DNA of 64,000 bases from Crotophaga sulcirostris. Taxonomy: Eukaryota; Chordata; Aves; Cuculiformes; Crotophagidae. Below, piece by piece: positions 1 through 10,826 of the stretch; positions within the stretch are counted from its first letter, which is position 1; every line of letters begins with the position of its first letter. The notes beneath the pieces are model-generated. The model searched no databases. It had not been told where the DNA came from and saw only the letters and a program-made list of their open reading frames with translations. A program made the position numbers and the translations under genes. The DNA is taken from positions 379,621 through 443,620 of the forward strand of contig VYZB01000282.1 of NCBI GenBank assembly GCA_013397455.1, given 5' to 3'.

Positions 1-70
1 TCCTGCAACACAATGCAACACATGAGATATTCATGTAAAGAAACTGAAAATATCTCAGTTTACTTGTGTA

Positions 71-96
71 TTTGGCATGCCAAACTTGGCATGTTT
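71..96. promoter_or_regulatory. Palindromic TTGGCATG cluster, possible NFI or p53-family site
   Basis: Positions 71-84 are a perfect 14-bp palindrome (TTTGGCATGCCAAA). It overlaps an 8-bp inverted pair, CATGCCAA / TTGGCATG (76-93). The arrangement gives three NFI-type TTGGC half-sites (72-76 plus, 79-83 minus, 86-90 plus), although their 2-bp spacing is not the usual NFI 3-5 bp. It also gives two CATG cores flanked by G and T/C (73-82 and 87-96), which resemble p53-family half-sites 4 bp apart with two and one mismatches. The symmetry is seen directly; any binding is inference. It could be chance. Confidence 0.2.
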
Positions 97-283
97 TGGT
101 TTTTTTTTTGAGTTATGACATTGATTTTGAATGCAGCAGTGATTAAAATGTAGTAGAGCTTTACTGTTTGTTCTGCAGCTTTCCCCTACAGGTTCATACA
201 TAAAAGGTCCTCTGCATTGTAGAGAAGAATCAAACATGTGCTGCTTTGTCTTGGGGAATTACTTGGGTATAGAGTACTTTCTT

Positions 284-627
284 AGAATTGTAGAATCATT
301 AAGGCTGGAAAAGACCTCTAAGGTCACCCAGTCCAACTTCCAGACTAACAAAATCATGGCTACTGAACTATGACCCGCAGTGCTACGACTATATGATTTT
401 CTAACACCTCCAAGGATGGAGCATCCACCACTTCCCTGAGCAGCCTTTTCCAGTGCTTCACCAGTCTTTTGGTAAAAGAATTTTTTCTAATATTGAATCT
501 AAAACTCTCCTGGTGCAGCTTGAGGCTGTTTCCATTCATCCTATCACTTATTACTTGGGAGAAGAGACCAGCGCTCACCTTGCTACAACCTCCTTTCAGG
601 TAGCTGAAGAGAGTCATAATGTTTCCC
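284..627 (-). mobile_element. CR1 LINE fragment, 5'-truncated, old
   Basis: Read on the minus strand this is the end of a CR1 retrotransposon. It holds the C-terminal part of the ORF2 reverse-transcriptase protein followed by the short 3' tip. The minus-strand frame at 360-617 shows familiar CR1 residues such as FRFNIRKNSFT, HWKRLLREVVDAPSLEVL and NGNSLKLHQ. The 3' tip (AAGGCTGGAAAAGACCTCTAAGGTCA on plus, near 300-326) ends at a degenerate AGAATTGTAGAATCATT octamer at 284-300. The fragment is about 345 bp of an element normally over 4 kb and is substitution-rich, so it is an old, dead insertion. The subfamily is not assigned. Confidence 0.88.
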
Positions 628-645
628 TGTGCTCTGCACCAAGAC

Positions 646-810
646 TTTGCCCAGGGAGGTGGTGGAGTTGCCGACCCTGGAGGTGTTTAAGGGAAGACTG
701 GATGAGGCACTCAGTGCCATGGTTTAGATGATGGGTTGGTGTTAGTGTTGGCTTATAGGTTGGACTTGATGATCTCAGAGGTCCTTTCCAACCTTGTGAT
801 ACTGTGATAC
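646..810 (+). mobile_element. CR1 LINE 3'-end fragment with ATACTGTG tail
   Basis: This begins with the CR1 sequence encoding a 'P-R-E-V-V' type motif (gcccagggaggtggtggag). It continues through a 'ggcactcagtgcca' block to the tip 'gatctcagaggtcctttcc', and ends in GATACTGTGATAC. It matches the copies at 21592-21852 (plus) and 47521-47740 (minus), so all three belong to one subfamily. It lies in opposite orientation to the CR1 fragment ending about 20 bp upstream, so the two truncated 5' ends face each other. It encodes no intact protein. Confidence 0.88.
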
Positions 811-3007
811 TTGCACCTGGAAGGCAGTGCTTCCTCAACTTCAGCATGGTCTTTTTGTCTCTCAGCTGATCATATATGGTCACCAAAAATGTTGTTCCAA
901 GTCACTGAAATTCTCTATTACATGAAATTGTTTTGACTTTGTTAGAGGACTCCACCTTTAAAAAGAACATTTTCAATGAGGAATTAAAATCTGCCCCTTA
1001 TCCTATCACTTCAGTGTCTTTCGGCATTTAGTTCAACACCTGGCGCCTTACCTTCAGCCAATAGCATGCACTCCTGCTCGTATTGAAAATAAAGGATGCA
1101 CAGAGGGCTGGCTGAGGTGCTGGCAAGAATATTCAGGGTAAGACCTTTGAGGAGGCATTGGGAAAAAATGTTAATGTTTTCCAGAAACAATATAGTGGAT
1201 TTATCCCAAACAGTTTTGATATTGGTCTTAGGCATCCACTGTTAGCACCTATTATCGCTAGCAAAGTACCATTAGCACTGCTAAAATACCTTTTTTTACT
1301 CTCAGTACCACATCACTTGTAGCAGTTACATGTAAAACAGTACAAGTTATCCATCAGATTCTTTTAAAACACAAATTTAATTCTTAAATAATCTTTCCCA
1401 AAACATACACCCACTGTCCTATGCAATTCACATCAATGCCTGGTATTTCTACAGCAGCATTGATATCATCACTTAAAAGCTGTCAAACAATTAAAGAATG
1501 ACTGGAAAGGAAGAAATCAACTGGAAAAATTATTTATTTTCTGCATTGTGATGAAGATCTACAAATAAAAAATATACCTTTATTACTTAAAAAAATAAAT
1601 CAGTGATTACTTTGCTTTGCTTACTTCACTTTCCTTAGGTATAACCCCTAATCTTGTAATTTCCCAACACTTCAGAAATCTGGCATTTGTGGTGCTTTTG
1701 TATAGGGAACTGTCAACAGTTTATAAGTGAGCTCAGACTTTAGAAAGGGGGCCTTCAGGGAGGTGGTTTTTCTTTTTGTTCTAATTCTCCCTCATTGAAA
1801 ACCTGGAAAACAAGATTTTTCACAGACATACTCTCATAAACAGATTTTGTTGTTGTTGTTGTCATTGTTGTTTTCATTTTTTCTTTTTTGCCTAGCTGTG
1901 CCAGAGACTTCAATAAGGAGAAAAGGCTGGTGGTCAAAACCAAAGCATTAATAATTCCTGCAAATGTTACTGCAATATTGCAACTTAATTTACAAGTAAG
2001 AAAGCAACACCCTCCATAACTCGTCATTTTACCTTTCTGCCATTAGGAGTTGTAATGACACTATCTAGATGACCACTGCTTCCAGAGTAAACCTCTGAAA
2101 CACACATTTTGCTCCTCTTTTCTGCACAGCACTATAGATAGGCAAAATCGTTTGTTATTTTAATGAAAGTTATATTTTATACTCTTATTGTACTGTACAC
2201 ATCTGTAAATTACAATGCAAGAAAGGAGTAAATAAAGCTTCATTTCAAAGTCATTTTGAAAAACCCAGAGTCAATTCATATTTTTTAAATTGTAATTTTA
2301 CACAATTAATTAACTCACAAATTCCTATTTACCTCGCATGCTTCCCTCTTGTTCAGCAGTGAAACTGAAGGAAGTGCTATGCAATATCAGCTTTCAGCTG
2401 TGCTGTCCTCTGACCCCTACCACTTGATAAAGAACCATTGGTTGACAATCTTACCTTGATCACCTACCCATAAAAATAATTTAAGCTGCCTGACTCTGAG
2501 GCGTTGTTTTGTTGTTATCCTGTCGGAGGCTGAGTTTATGATGTATCAGACATGATGTTCTGAAGGAACTCTCACTTTGCACTGAGATCTGAGATTCTTT
2601 GCCTCTTACCAAGCCCTATTCTTCATACTATTTATATCCTAAAAAACAGAATGATTAGGTTGAAATGTAGTGATAGATGACCATCAAGTCAGCATTCGTG
2701 TTAAGTTGAATTGATTTTTCCCATGGGTGGGTCAAAATCAGGAATGGTATAAATAATAACTCAAGGAAAACAGGGTGCAAAACAGATTTTGAAGAGTACA
2801 CCATTTGTACATCTGAACTGCTAAAAGTAATAGGTGTCCAAAAAGCTATGGACAGAAAGTCTGTTTCTATCTGCCATTAACTAAAAGATAATATTTCTAT
2901 AGCACAGCATAGGCAGCCAGTGGTGGCCTTTGAGAATGACCAAGTCTCACCTGTGAATTGCACTTGATTGGAGCTGAAGTCAAAACAGAGAAGGACTCTT
3001 GATATCA
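811..3007. other. Intergenic AT-rich DNA, no gene recognised
   Basis: I see no coding region, RNA gene or clear repeat here apart from a short (TTG)n run at about 1846-1873. The stretch 2470-2620 (around a GAGGCGTTG and a GTCGGAGG) is slightly less AT-rich and free of simple repeats. It could be a weak regulatory element, but nothing specific supports that. Confidence 0.6.
1846..1873. repeat. (TTG)n microsatellite
   Basis: About five TTG units in a row, then an interrupting CA and a further TTGTT. It is a simple sequence repeat with no implied function. Confidence 0.8.
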
Positions 3008-3053
3008 CCTAGGTTGGAAATCTCTCTTCTGTCCTTAATGATTCTATGATTGT
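3008..3053 (+). mobile_element. Possible relic of a CR1 3' tip
   Basis: The stretch 'CTAGGTTGGAAAT..' followed by 'CCTTAATGATTCTATGATT' resembles the last 40 bp of a CR1 element, including two ATTCTATG-type octamers at 3036-3050. No upstream CR1 sequence is recognisable, so this is either a very short truncated insertion or chance similarity. Confidence 0.3.
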
Positions 3054-4035
3054 AATATTCTAAGTGCTCCTCAGTCACATTCAAAGCTAAGAGAAATTAT
3101 TAAACAATATATTGAACACTAAGAATGTTATGAACACCATAATTTAAGCAAAACCACAACTCTGATGACAAGAACGGTTTAAAACCCAAGCACAGGTTCA
3201 ATTTGTCATTAGAAGTCGTAGGAGAAAAAGAAACTTGTACAAAGGGTAGAAAAAGTAGAAAAAATATTTGATGCATGCAGATGTGTGTGCTCAGTTACAC
3301 ATATTGTTAAGGCCAGATGAGTCCATAATTTCCTCACATAAAACAACTATGACACTAGAGGCAAGAAACTCTGATTTTGACTATCTGATGTGAGAAAAAA
3401 CACTGAACAAAATGGGAGGGAATAAAAAAAAGATATTGTGTCAAAACAAAGATTTTTTTGTTTTTGATGTCAGCCTCTTTTTAAGGCAGGGTTGCTCCTA
3501 CTTAGGAGAAGACAATCACATCACAGAAAATCTTTGGCAATATTTGTCTCCACTTCTAATGTTTTAATCTGCAGTGCAATTTGCATAATTCCTTATACCA
3601 CACAAGGGCATTATGTTGCATACAACTACACAACTTAAACAGTTTCATGAACCTGTTCCATCTCATCCTGCAGTGAAATCAACAATTTTTTTTGTGATCC
3701 CACTGATTTCCAAACCAACAGACCAATGTTGAGCACTCAGGTTTGTGCTGTTACTACCACGTCAAGCAAGAGGAAAATACCCAGGACAGGATGAGAGAAT
3801 TTTTATTTCAAATAAAACAACTTTGATAACAGTAGAGTTGCCAGAAAACTGCTAGCAAGTAAATTAACTTTTTCAGCATGCTCTGGAATACCAGGAGTTT
3901 CCTTTCCCCCTGAAATCATGCTCAACACGTCTGTATTTTCAAGGAAGTTTTAAAACTGCACAAAACATTTAGGAATAATTTAAGTATTATTTCCCTGCTT
4001 TTCATTTCTTTCCTTATTTAACCCATATTAATCTC

Positions 4036-4285
4036 AAATATTTCCTCTATTATTGCACTTCTCCCTCATCATCTCTTTTATTTTCTCGTGCTGTACTTCT
4101 TCTCTAACCCCTTCCATCATCCAGTTCCCTTCCAATCTGTGTTCTGTCTATTATCTTACTTTCTTCTATCTCACACCGCTTCCCAAGACAACAGCTCTAC
4201 ACTCCTGGTTCTTCTAATTTTTATTTTACACTCTCAATAACTTTACTCTCTTTTCCCAGATTCCTTCTCCTCTCCTGTAGGATAT
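4036..4285. repeat. Pyrimidine-rich low-complexity tract
   Basis: Over about 250 bp the plus strand is strongly biased to C and T (repeated CTTCT, TTTCC and CCTTCC). It is followed at 4440-4560 by a T-rich stretch with runs of 8-9 T. Such strand-biased tracts occur in vertebrate intergenic DNA and may be decayed microsatellite or repeat material. No splice or exon context accompanies it. Confidence 0.6.
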
Positions 4286-6474
4286 TGTATAAGAAATATG
4301 TATTTTTAATGCTATACAACAAAGAACATCCTTTAAGAAGCAAAGAAAACGTAAGATTATACGCAAAGAGGAAAGCTGGGACAGAGAAAAAATTAAAGTG
4401 ACTCAGTATATGGGCAAATCAGAGAGATTTTAAGGTTTCTTTCTTTTTCATTATACTTTGAAATATTTTTTTTTCTTCTTTTTTCTTTTTTTTTAAGTTT
4501 CTGGTTCTTTCACTTGTTTATTGACTTTAAATATATTTTCTATCTTTTTTTTCCACAGAAATATTTATCTCTCAACTATTTTCTTGGACTCCAAACACAC
4601 CAGAAAAGAAATCTCAGTCCTCTATTTGCATAACTCCAAGTCAAAATGGAAGAAAGAAAATCTGTCTTTTAAAGAAAAGCAAACTTAAAATATTATGGAG
4701 TTGGAGAGCTCTTGTGGAGGAAAGCTGAGCTTACATTTAGCAGCAGTGTGGGTAAAATAATCAGGAACTAACTACTAACTTTTTTCATAAATGTATTTTA
4801 AATGTGGGGTTTTTTTCTGCTTTATCCTTAGGGAAATTAAGAATGACAGAAAAGAAAAGATTCGTTGCCCTCAGGAAACAATTGATAATCTCAGATAACA
4901 ATTAGGGCTTCAGGTATATCCAACCTAAATTAATCTTCTAATTTTCATGTTTTAGCAAACATTGAAGACAATATTGAACAAGTTTTAGTGGACAAGCAAC
5001 AAATGCATAAATGGACAAAATTACAGAGAGAGAAATCAGACTGTAGGAGATGGTAGGAAAGTTATTTCGCATAAAACATAATAACTACCTTATCAGATTA
5101 TTCTAGAATTTGAAAGCTCAGAAAACCAAAATTTCAAAGCCACTTACATGAGTACTTGAACTGTAATTTAGAGTCCTACTAGTGATACAAGTGGCAAATC
5201 CACATCAGTATGTTTTTCTCAAATGGATAACTGAGGTGCTTGCTGTGATGTTTCTTTGTTGTAATTACTGAGTTTATGGACAAAGTTTCATAAGCACACT
5301 TTTATCAATCAAATTGTTACTCTAAGCAACAAAAATCAGAACATTCATACTTAGGACTAACATTCTATCTTTAACTCTCCTAAATATATGCAGACATTTC
5401 AATAAGTGTTGGGTACTAAAGCACCCATTTTAATGTTCCAGCACAGCAATTCAGTTTTTAATTGTTACCTGAAACTTTAAAAATTTAAAGTGGTCTCTGG
5501 ATGATACTTGTAGCTGTTGTATACAAGTAGAAAGTGGCCAAAACACGGGAGATGGTCAAAGGTAGTGTGTCATTATGCAAAAAACAACAGTAATTCCAAG
5601 TATTATTTTAGAATTATTTTACATCTGAAAAGAACACACAAATTGAGAACAGTTTTCCGTGAGCCGGCATTAAATTAACACAAGGACAACAGCCCAGAAT
5701 TCACAGTACGCATGGGTTCAGTTTTTAGTTTTTAGGTACTTAAAGTACCTTAAGCACCTGCTTTTCAAAAAGCTATTAATAAACCATTAGTTCAAGGCGT
5801 GTAGGATACTTTTGCACATATAGTGAAGTATGTAAATTGTAACAGAGTAAAAGAAGCATAATCTGATTTACCTTGCAGTCCTAACTCTGTTATCTTCGGT
5901 AGAGTGAAGTAACTCCTAAGGAACCAACTGAAGCAGTGGAAAATCAATCCTGCAGATGGCCTTTTACAGTAAATAAAAACCCTGTGGCAAATCCAGTCAC
6001 ACTAGAAGGGGGGCAAGATTGTATTATAGTGACCAACTCACCATTTCAGCATAACAGCTACTGCTTTTTTCTGTTGGTTTTTCTTTCCTGTTTTAAGTCT
6101 GGAGGGAGTGAAACTGCATGTGCTAATTTTAGAATCGTCCTGTTAGTCCCAGTTGGCGGGATTATCCTGTGAGATTTCCGTACTTAAGAAAAAGAAGATG
6201 AACAGAAAGAGTGAAAATAGGAACTTCAGAAATTAACAAATTAAAACATGGATTCCTAAAAGTATTTTTCATATTTCATATATAGATTGGGTGCTTCCAA
6301 AAGAGCCTTCATTTGTAGCATGTGACAGGCTTGTTCTTATTTTCTAAGTAGAAAGATTATACCAATAATTTAGCTCCAAAATTATTTTGCAAAAGCTGCA
6401 AAGATTAAAGATCATTTCACCTACACAGCTGCCATCTCATTTAAATTTGCATCCAATCTACTGTAATTATGAAC

Positions 6475-6504
6475 AAACACACACACACACATGCACACAT
6501 ACAC
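6475..6504. repeat. (CA)n microsatellite
   Basis: About nine CA units, then interrupted copies (ATGCACACATACAC). Ordinary dinucleotide repeat. Confidence 0.85.
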
Positions 6505-8669
6505 TGTAGCTATCTACTACACTAGACAGAAAAAAAGCTCCTTTATAAATGAAATCTTCACACACTTCTATGAGAAGCTACAAAACTGAATAAAAGGATC
6601 CATCAGGGTACATTGTTTTGTCTTTCAGAGTGGGTAGTAAATACTGACAAATATGTTTCTTCCTATGAGGAAGAAATAAGTGAAATTAATTCAGTTTTGA
6701 ACATTCATTTCAGAAAAGATGACAGATTTCTGTACGTCGACATCAACCCACTTTTGCTATGCATAGGATGACCTTCAATTGAACTGCGGAAAGTAAATGG
6801 CAGGAAAGTTTCCTGAAAAAGTTTAGTGAGGATATAAAAGATTAATGACCATATTTGTGTTGGACACTCTCCCCTGTATAGCATATTCAGAGTGATAGAA
6901 TCATGTTATTTATTGTATTTTTCAGATCATTTGCAATGTTAATTTATATGAGTTTGATATCGCTTTTGTCTTTTAGTTGTGTGTTATTCTGAGAAATCCC
7001 TGGGGAAGGAAAGGATTTATATGCTTTGTGTACACATTCTGCAGACTAAGCACTCTGGCATAATTATTTTTGGCACTCACTAACTGATTAAAACATCCAA
7101 TTTAACTCATGATCAGTAAGATTAAACCTTTTTAATATACCTCAAAAGTAAATTATCATTTGCTACTCAAACATCCCTTTCTGCACATGTCCCCAATAAA
7201 GCTGTTCTTTTTTTCGTTAATGTACCTTTTAACGAGGATTCCCTTTTATTTCTTCCTCTGGGCAAAACTGCCTTATCCTTTATAGAGAGGTAGGAACAAA
7301 GATGATATGGAAGCTGACTGTGCTACTAGATGGGTTTCTAATGTCAAACCAATTATAAGTCACTCTTTTTTTTGTGTGTATGTTCTGTACAGACTCAGCT
7401 GTTAAAGAAAACACATCCCTGCTTTGTGTTTACTTGATGTACAGATAAATGTCAGCAGTTAAGAGGAAATAATATTTGAAAAAAAAATCATTTGCATGAC
7501 TCAGAATAAAATTGTGCAGGCTCTTATTTCATTTGACAATAGCTATTTTTTTTAGGATATGTTACATTTTTAATTTTGCATCAGGGCCTGCTTCACACTG
7601 TACTCAAACCATGCTTCAGCATTAGAACTTGGGGGCAAGAAAAATAGGAGCTCCAAAGGAATGAAACCCTCTCTGCAGCCCTATGTTAGAAATGAAATGC
7701 TGTTTGCAGAGTCCAAAACAGGATGGGCACACAGATATGTGTCTTTGAAAATAAAAAAGTTGTGAATGTCCTTGACCCCCACAGATAATGTTCTCTCTTT
7801 AGTTGGGGCCAGCATGAGATTTTTGGACAGTCATAGGACAGAGGTCATAAACTTAGCAGAAAACAGTGACTGTGTAGAATTTGCAGTTTGTTTGCCAGCT
7901 GGATTTTGTCTGATCAGCTCAGAATGTTGTATCTGTGAGAAGCATTGTTTTAGAAAAATGTGATCAACCGATCTCTAATTCTTATGTAGTCACTTACTTG
8001 ATGCCAACAATCCAACCTGTCATCATCAATATAGCTCTGAAAGAGCTGCATCTAACCTATGGAAAAGATACTTTTGTGATCAATTCTCTTAATCTTTCAA
8101 AACTGAGGCAGTGAAAGTTGGGTAACAATTCAGAAAATGTTCAACATGGAATAAGCCAACGTAAAATTAAACACCAACTTTGAAGCTAGCTGCTGTATCT
8201 GTTTCCCTTATTTGTCTTTCCACGCAGAAATGGGTTGTCATAGAAGCAAGCTATCATCGGGGTTTAGAAACTCTGAAAAATAACTCTTTGTGTCTGATAA
8301 AACAAAAATAAAACCCAGGGAAACAGCTTCTGAGAGGGCAGCTCCAGGCAGCTCTCCATGCCAAGTCAAGTTCATTAGGGGACTGCACCCTTGACAGTGA
8401 TGCAATACTCCATTACCCTTCAATTAAACTGGCTTATTTTAAGCACAAGAAGAAAATTCAAGACTGGATGCAGTTGGAGACAATTGCTTTTGGCCTGTTG
8501 TGGCTGCATTTATGTGTGGAGGTGCCTTCTGGTCTAGTTGCTGAAGGGGAAACAAGTACAAATGTCTCGGCCTTGGCTGTTAGGTTCTGATTATAAGCAC
8601 TGTGCTAGAGAATTCATGGATTATTCATGTGTAATTACAGATAGCTATTGTGCTCTTTTAAATCATCCC

Positions 8670-8689
8670 TATGGCCCATTATGGCCCAT
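8670..8689. repeat. Perfect 10-bp tandem duplication TATGGCCCAT
   Basis: TATGGCCCAT occurs twice in direct succession. Each copy contains a GGCC palindrome. It lies inside the 8.4-9.2 kb candidate module and may be a small slippage duplication or a duplicated protein site. Confidence 0.85.
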
Positions 8690-8880
8690 AACAACTGAAA
8701 TAGCAATTGTCATAGTAAGGTTTGGGCTCTGTCATAGAGTGTAGGCTCTAATCAATAATGATGAATGGTAAAATTTAGCATCAAGCACGAGAAAGTCTAG
8801 TTGCCTCCCGCCATAAATCTGTACAAATACCAAGCCGTGCAGCTGCTGGATCTGGAAATTTAAAAGGCAACACTCTCCCT

Positions 8881-8910
8881 CCACCCCCTACGCATGCACC
8901 TCTATAAAAG
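8881..8910 (+). promoter_or_regulatory. CACCC box and TATA-like pair
   Basis: CCACCCCC at 8881-8888 is an SP/KLF-type box. It is followed 15 bp later by TATAAAAG at 8903-8910, a good TATA consensus. If used, transcription would begin about 30 bp downstream, near 8930-8935, and run rightward across the triple half-site. No open frame or splice donor supports a transcript, so this is only a core-promoter look-alike. Confidence 0.25.
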
Positions 8911-9012
8911 TTGAAAAAGGAGAAATGTGCAATATGTCAATTCTAATAATCCACATGCTGTTAAGACACTTTTCTATTTATTCAAAGCGGGGTGAACCCT
9001 AGGTTGTTTTCA

Positions 9013-9040
9013 AGGTCAATTCCAGGTGAAAGGGGGGTCA
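9013..9040 (+). promoter_or_regulatory. Triple DR5 nuclear-receptor half-site array (RARE-like)
   Basis: Three half-sites lie head to tail with exactly 5 bp between them: AGGTCA (9013-9018), AGGTGA (9024-9029) and GGGTCA (9035-9040). All three fit RGKTSA, the relaxed half-site of retinoic acid response elements, and direct repeats with 5-bp spacing (DR5) are the classic RAR/RXR target. The array therefore forms two overlapping DR5 elements. Another AGGTCA follows at 9067-9072. The layout is seen; RAR/RXR binding is inference from established DR5 specificity. Other nuclear receptors could use single half-sites. Confidence 0.45.
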
Positions 9041-9190
9041 TCTGGAGGCCACCTCGGCTCCCATGCAGGTCAATAACGCCTCCTCGCTGCCCCAGAAGAC
9101 AAGCTGCTCACACCCAATCAATCCACCAACGCTGCCGCTGCACCCAGCGTAATGAACAGTGAATAAATGTAGCCTATCATCACAAAACAT

Positions 9191-9540
9191 GCTTTTTAAG
9201 TACCTTCCCTTTTCATGTAAAACCTCTCGCTGTCAAATTCTACATTCACTCATTCAGCAGTGAGTAGCAAAAGTGAGAAATCAGGCTCTCATTGGGGTTG
9301 GTAAAAGGTCATTGCTGACAGACACGGAGGTTAAACTGCCGAGTTAAAATACTGTTCATTACCCACTGCAGCTTTTTGCTAACTACACTTCTTTGTGTTA
9401 CAGTCAAGCAGTACATCAATATGCCCCTCCTCCTAATTCATTAGCAGTTGTTGAATTGTACAGAAGGGGGGAAAAAGAAGGATTGATCTTTTATATTTTT
9501 TTTTCCATGTCAGATACTTTTACATCTTTATCCACTCGGT
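9191..9540. other. Intergenic DNA between two candidate elements
   Basis: No gene seen. Composition is intermediate and the stretch has no simple repeat except short A/G and T runs near 9466-9503. It may be part of the same regulatory block as its flanks, but no specific motif cluster stands out. Confidence 0.4.
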
Positions 9541-9720
9541 ATTAAATACTGTGCTTGCAGACTATGCTGTCTGCTTGCGATGAACAGTCATCATTATAGG
9601 TACGATTCCTGAAGACAGAGACGGTCGGTTCATCTGAAACCCCAAAGGTTTGGGGTTGCTCAAGCAACGGTTTATTTTCCCTTACCCTTTTCATTAATTG
9701 CCCTTTCCATAGTGACATCT
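9541..9720. promoter_or_regulatory. Candidate regulatory element with adjacent palindromes
   Basis: A repeat-free, CpG-containing stretch centred on two abutting palindromes at 9638-9668. Flanks carry TTGCGATGAACAGTCA and CATTAATTGCCC motifs typical of homeodomain-rich enhancers. Nothing suggests a coding exon. Assignment as a conserved element is inference and needs alignment to other birds. Confidence 0.35.
9638..9668. promoter_or_regulatory. Overlapping palindromes, second resembles an RFX X-box
   Basis: AACCCCAAAGGTTTGGGGTT (9638-9657) has 9-bp perfect arms around GG. It overlaps by 3 bp GTTGCTCAAGCAAC (9655-9668), which has 6-bp arms around CA. The second resembles the imperfect palindrome bound by RFX factors (GTTGCC-like arm, short spacer, AGCAAC arm). 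In single-stranded form both would fold into hairpins. The symmetry is seen; binding is inference. Confidence 0.35.
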
Positions 9721-10765
9721 GTATATCAAGAAACTTGAAATTTTGCTCTGCAACTATGTCCTACTGAAACATGTTTGAAGTACAAATCAAGGAAAAAAAA
9801 TGCCACTCATGCAGATGAAGTGAAAATGGTTAAAAACAGACGTAACATGCTAAATTGACACCTAGCCCAGATAAAATGCCTATGACCTGTTCATGCTGAC
9901 TGGGTTAGGTCTTTATCAAACACTATCCTCACTGTAGATCTCAAGACACTCCCTAATCTAATATTTTATTAAGAAATATTTAATGCCTGCATTTTTTCCA
10001 CGATTAAAGAATTTTGATGTATCCAACAGAGCCATTTAGAGCAGCAAGGAATCTTTGGAGTTCAAATGGAAATAGCAGTGAAGGTTTCATTTGTACCAAA
10101 GGCAATGATTCAGTGGGAATTCTTAACAGTTGAGACCAATTTCCCAAAATGAAATTCCATTCTTTGATTAATTAATAAGTAGATAGGATTCCCTTTATTG
10201 AAATGCAAAGCTTTTGTATTTAAAGACAGCTATCTTAAAAAAATAATCTCACAGAGCAATAGAAAAATTATCTCTAATCATGAATAAAATAAAGGTTTAT
10301 TTACATGCACGCGACAACAATAATTTGACTCAACAAATTACCATTATCTATTTAAATCTTTAAAAAATGCATTCAGAGATTTCTTCAGGAAAATATATCT
10401 TTCTTTTCCTCCTGTATGCTTTCTCTCTCAGTGGGACTGAAAATAAAATGTTATGACTTAAATCACAAGAGGCTAACATCATTTTTAGCAACAAGGGCTG
10501 CATAATTTCAAGACTATGAGTGAGTGGCTGACTTTAACTAAAATGTTTCAGTTCTGTGCGTATATAGGTACATAAATAATTCAGAATTAATCCCTGCAGA
10601 GGGGACAATGGGAATCGTAAATTATCCATGTGCCGTCCTCAACATTAGAGGCAATGAACCTATAGTAACAAACTATGAGTGTTACTCATTACATACATTT
10701 CACAGACACCTTAACCTTTTGAATATTAATTTCCCTCTGCAGCTTGTAGCTAGGCGGTATAATTT

Positions 10766-10826
10766 TTTTCCTTTCCTTTCCTGCCTCTTTCTGTGCCTTC
10801 ATTCTTTCTTTCTCTCTCTCTCTTCT
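10766..10826. repeat. (CTTTC)n / (CT)n pyrimidine microsatellite
   Basis: Tandem TTTCC units, then CTTTCTTT and a (TC)n run of about six units. Ordinary low-complexity DNA. Confidence 0.8.

Larger units (their letters stand above)
3054..8420. other. Intergenic AT-rich DNA, no gene recognised
   Basis: Apart from the pyrimidine tract and (CA)n listed separately, I see no gene or element. The open frames here (for example 5936-6172 and 7766-7963) are short, match nothing I recognise and have AT-driven composition. The part 7050-7270 lacks simple repeats and has several homeodomain-type TAAT/ATTA cores, but these are expected in AT-rich DNA. Confidence 0.6.
8430..9190. promoter_or_regulatory. 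Candidate non-coding regulatory module with retinoid-type sites
   Basis: This block is less AT-rich than its surroundings, contains several CpGs, has no long homopolymer and matches no repeat I know. Its motif content is unusual. There are three RGKTSA nuclear-receptor half-sites in 5-bp register (9013-9040) and further half-sites at 8990-8995 and 9067-9072. There is a PBX-HOX-like TGATGAATGG at 8759-8768, a CACCC box plus TATAAAAG (8881-8910), and AATCAATCC at about 9117-9125. Those features are seen. That this is a conserved enhancer or promoter, perhaps responding to retinoic acid, is inference. The open frames across it (8538-8744) look fortuitous. Confidence 0.45.

Noticed and set aside
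4050..4075. TATTGCACTT-like stretch similar to the start of the miR-92 family
   Set aside because: The rest of the mature sequence differs and no hairpin partner is present.
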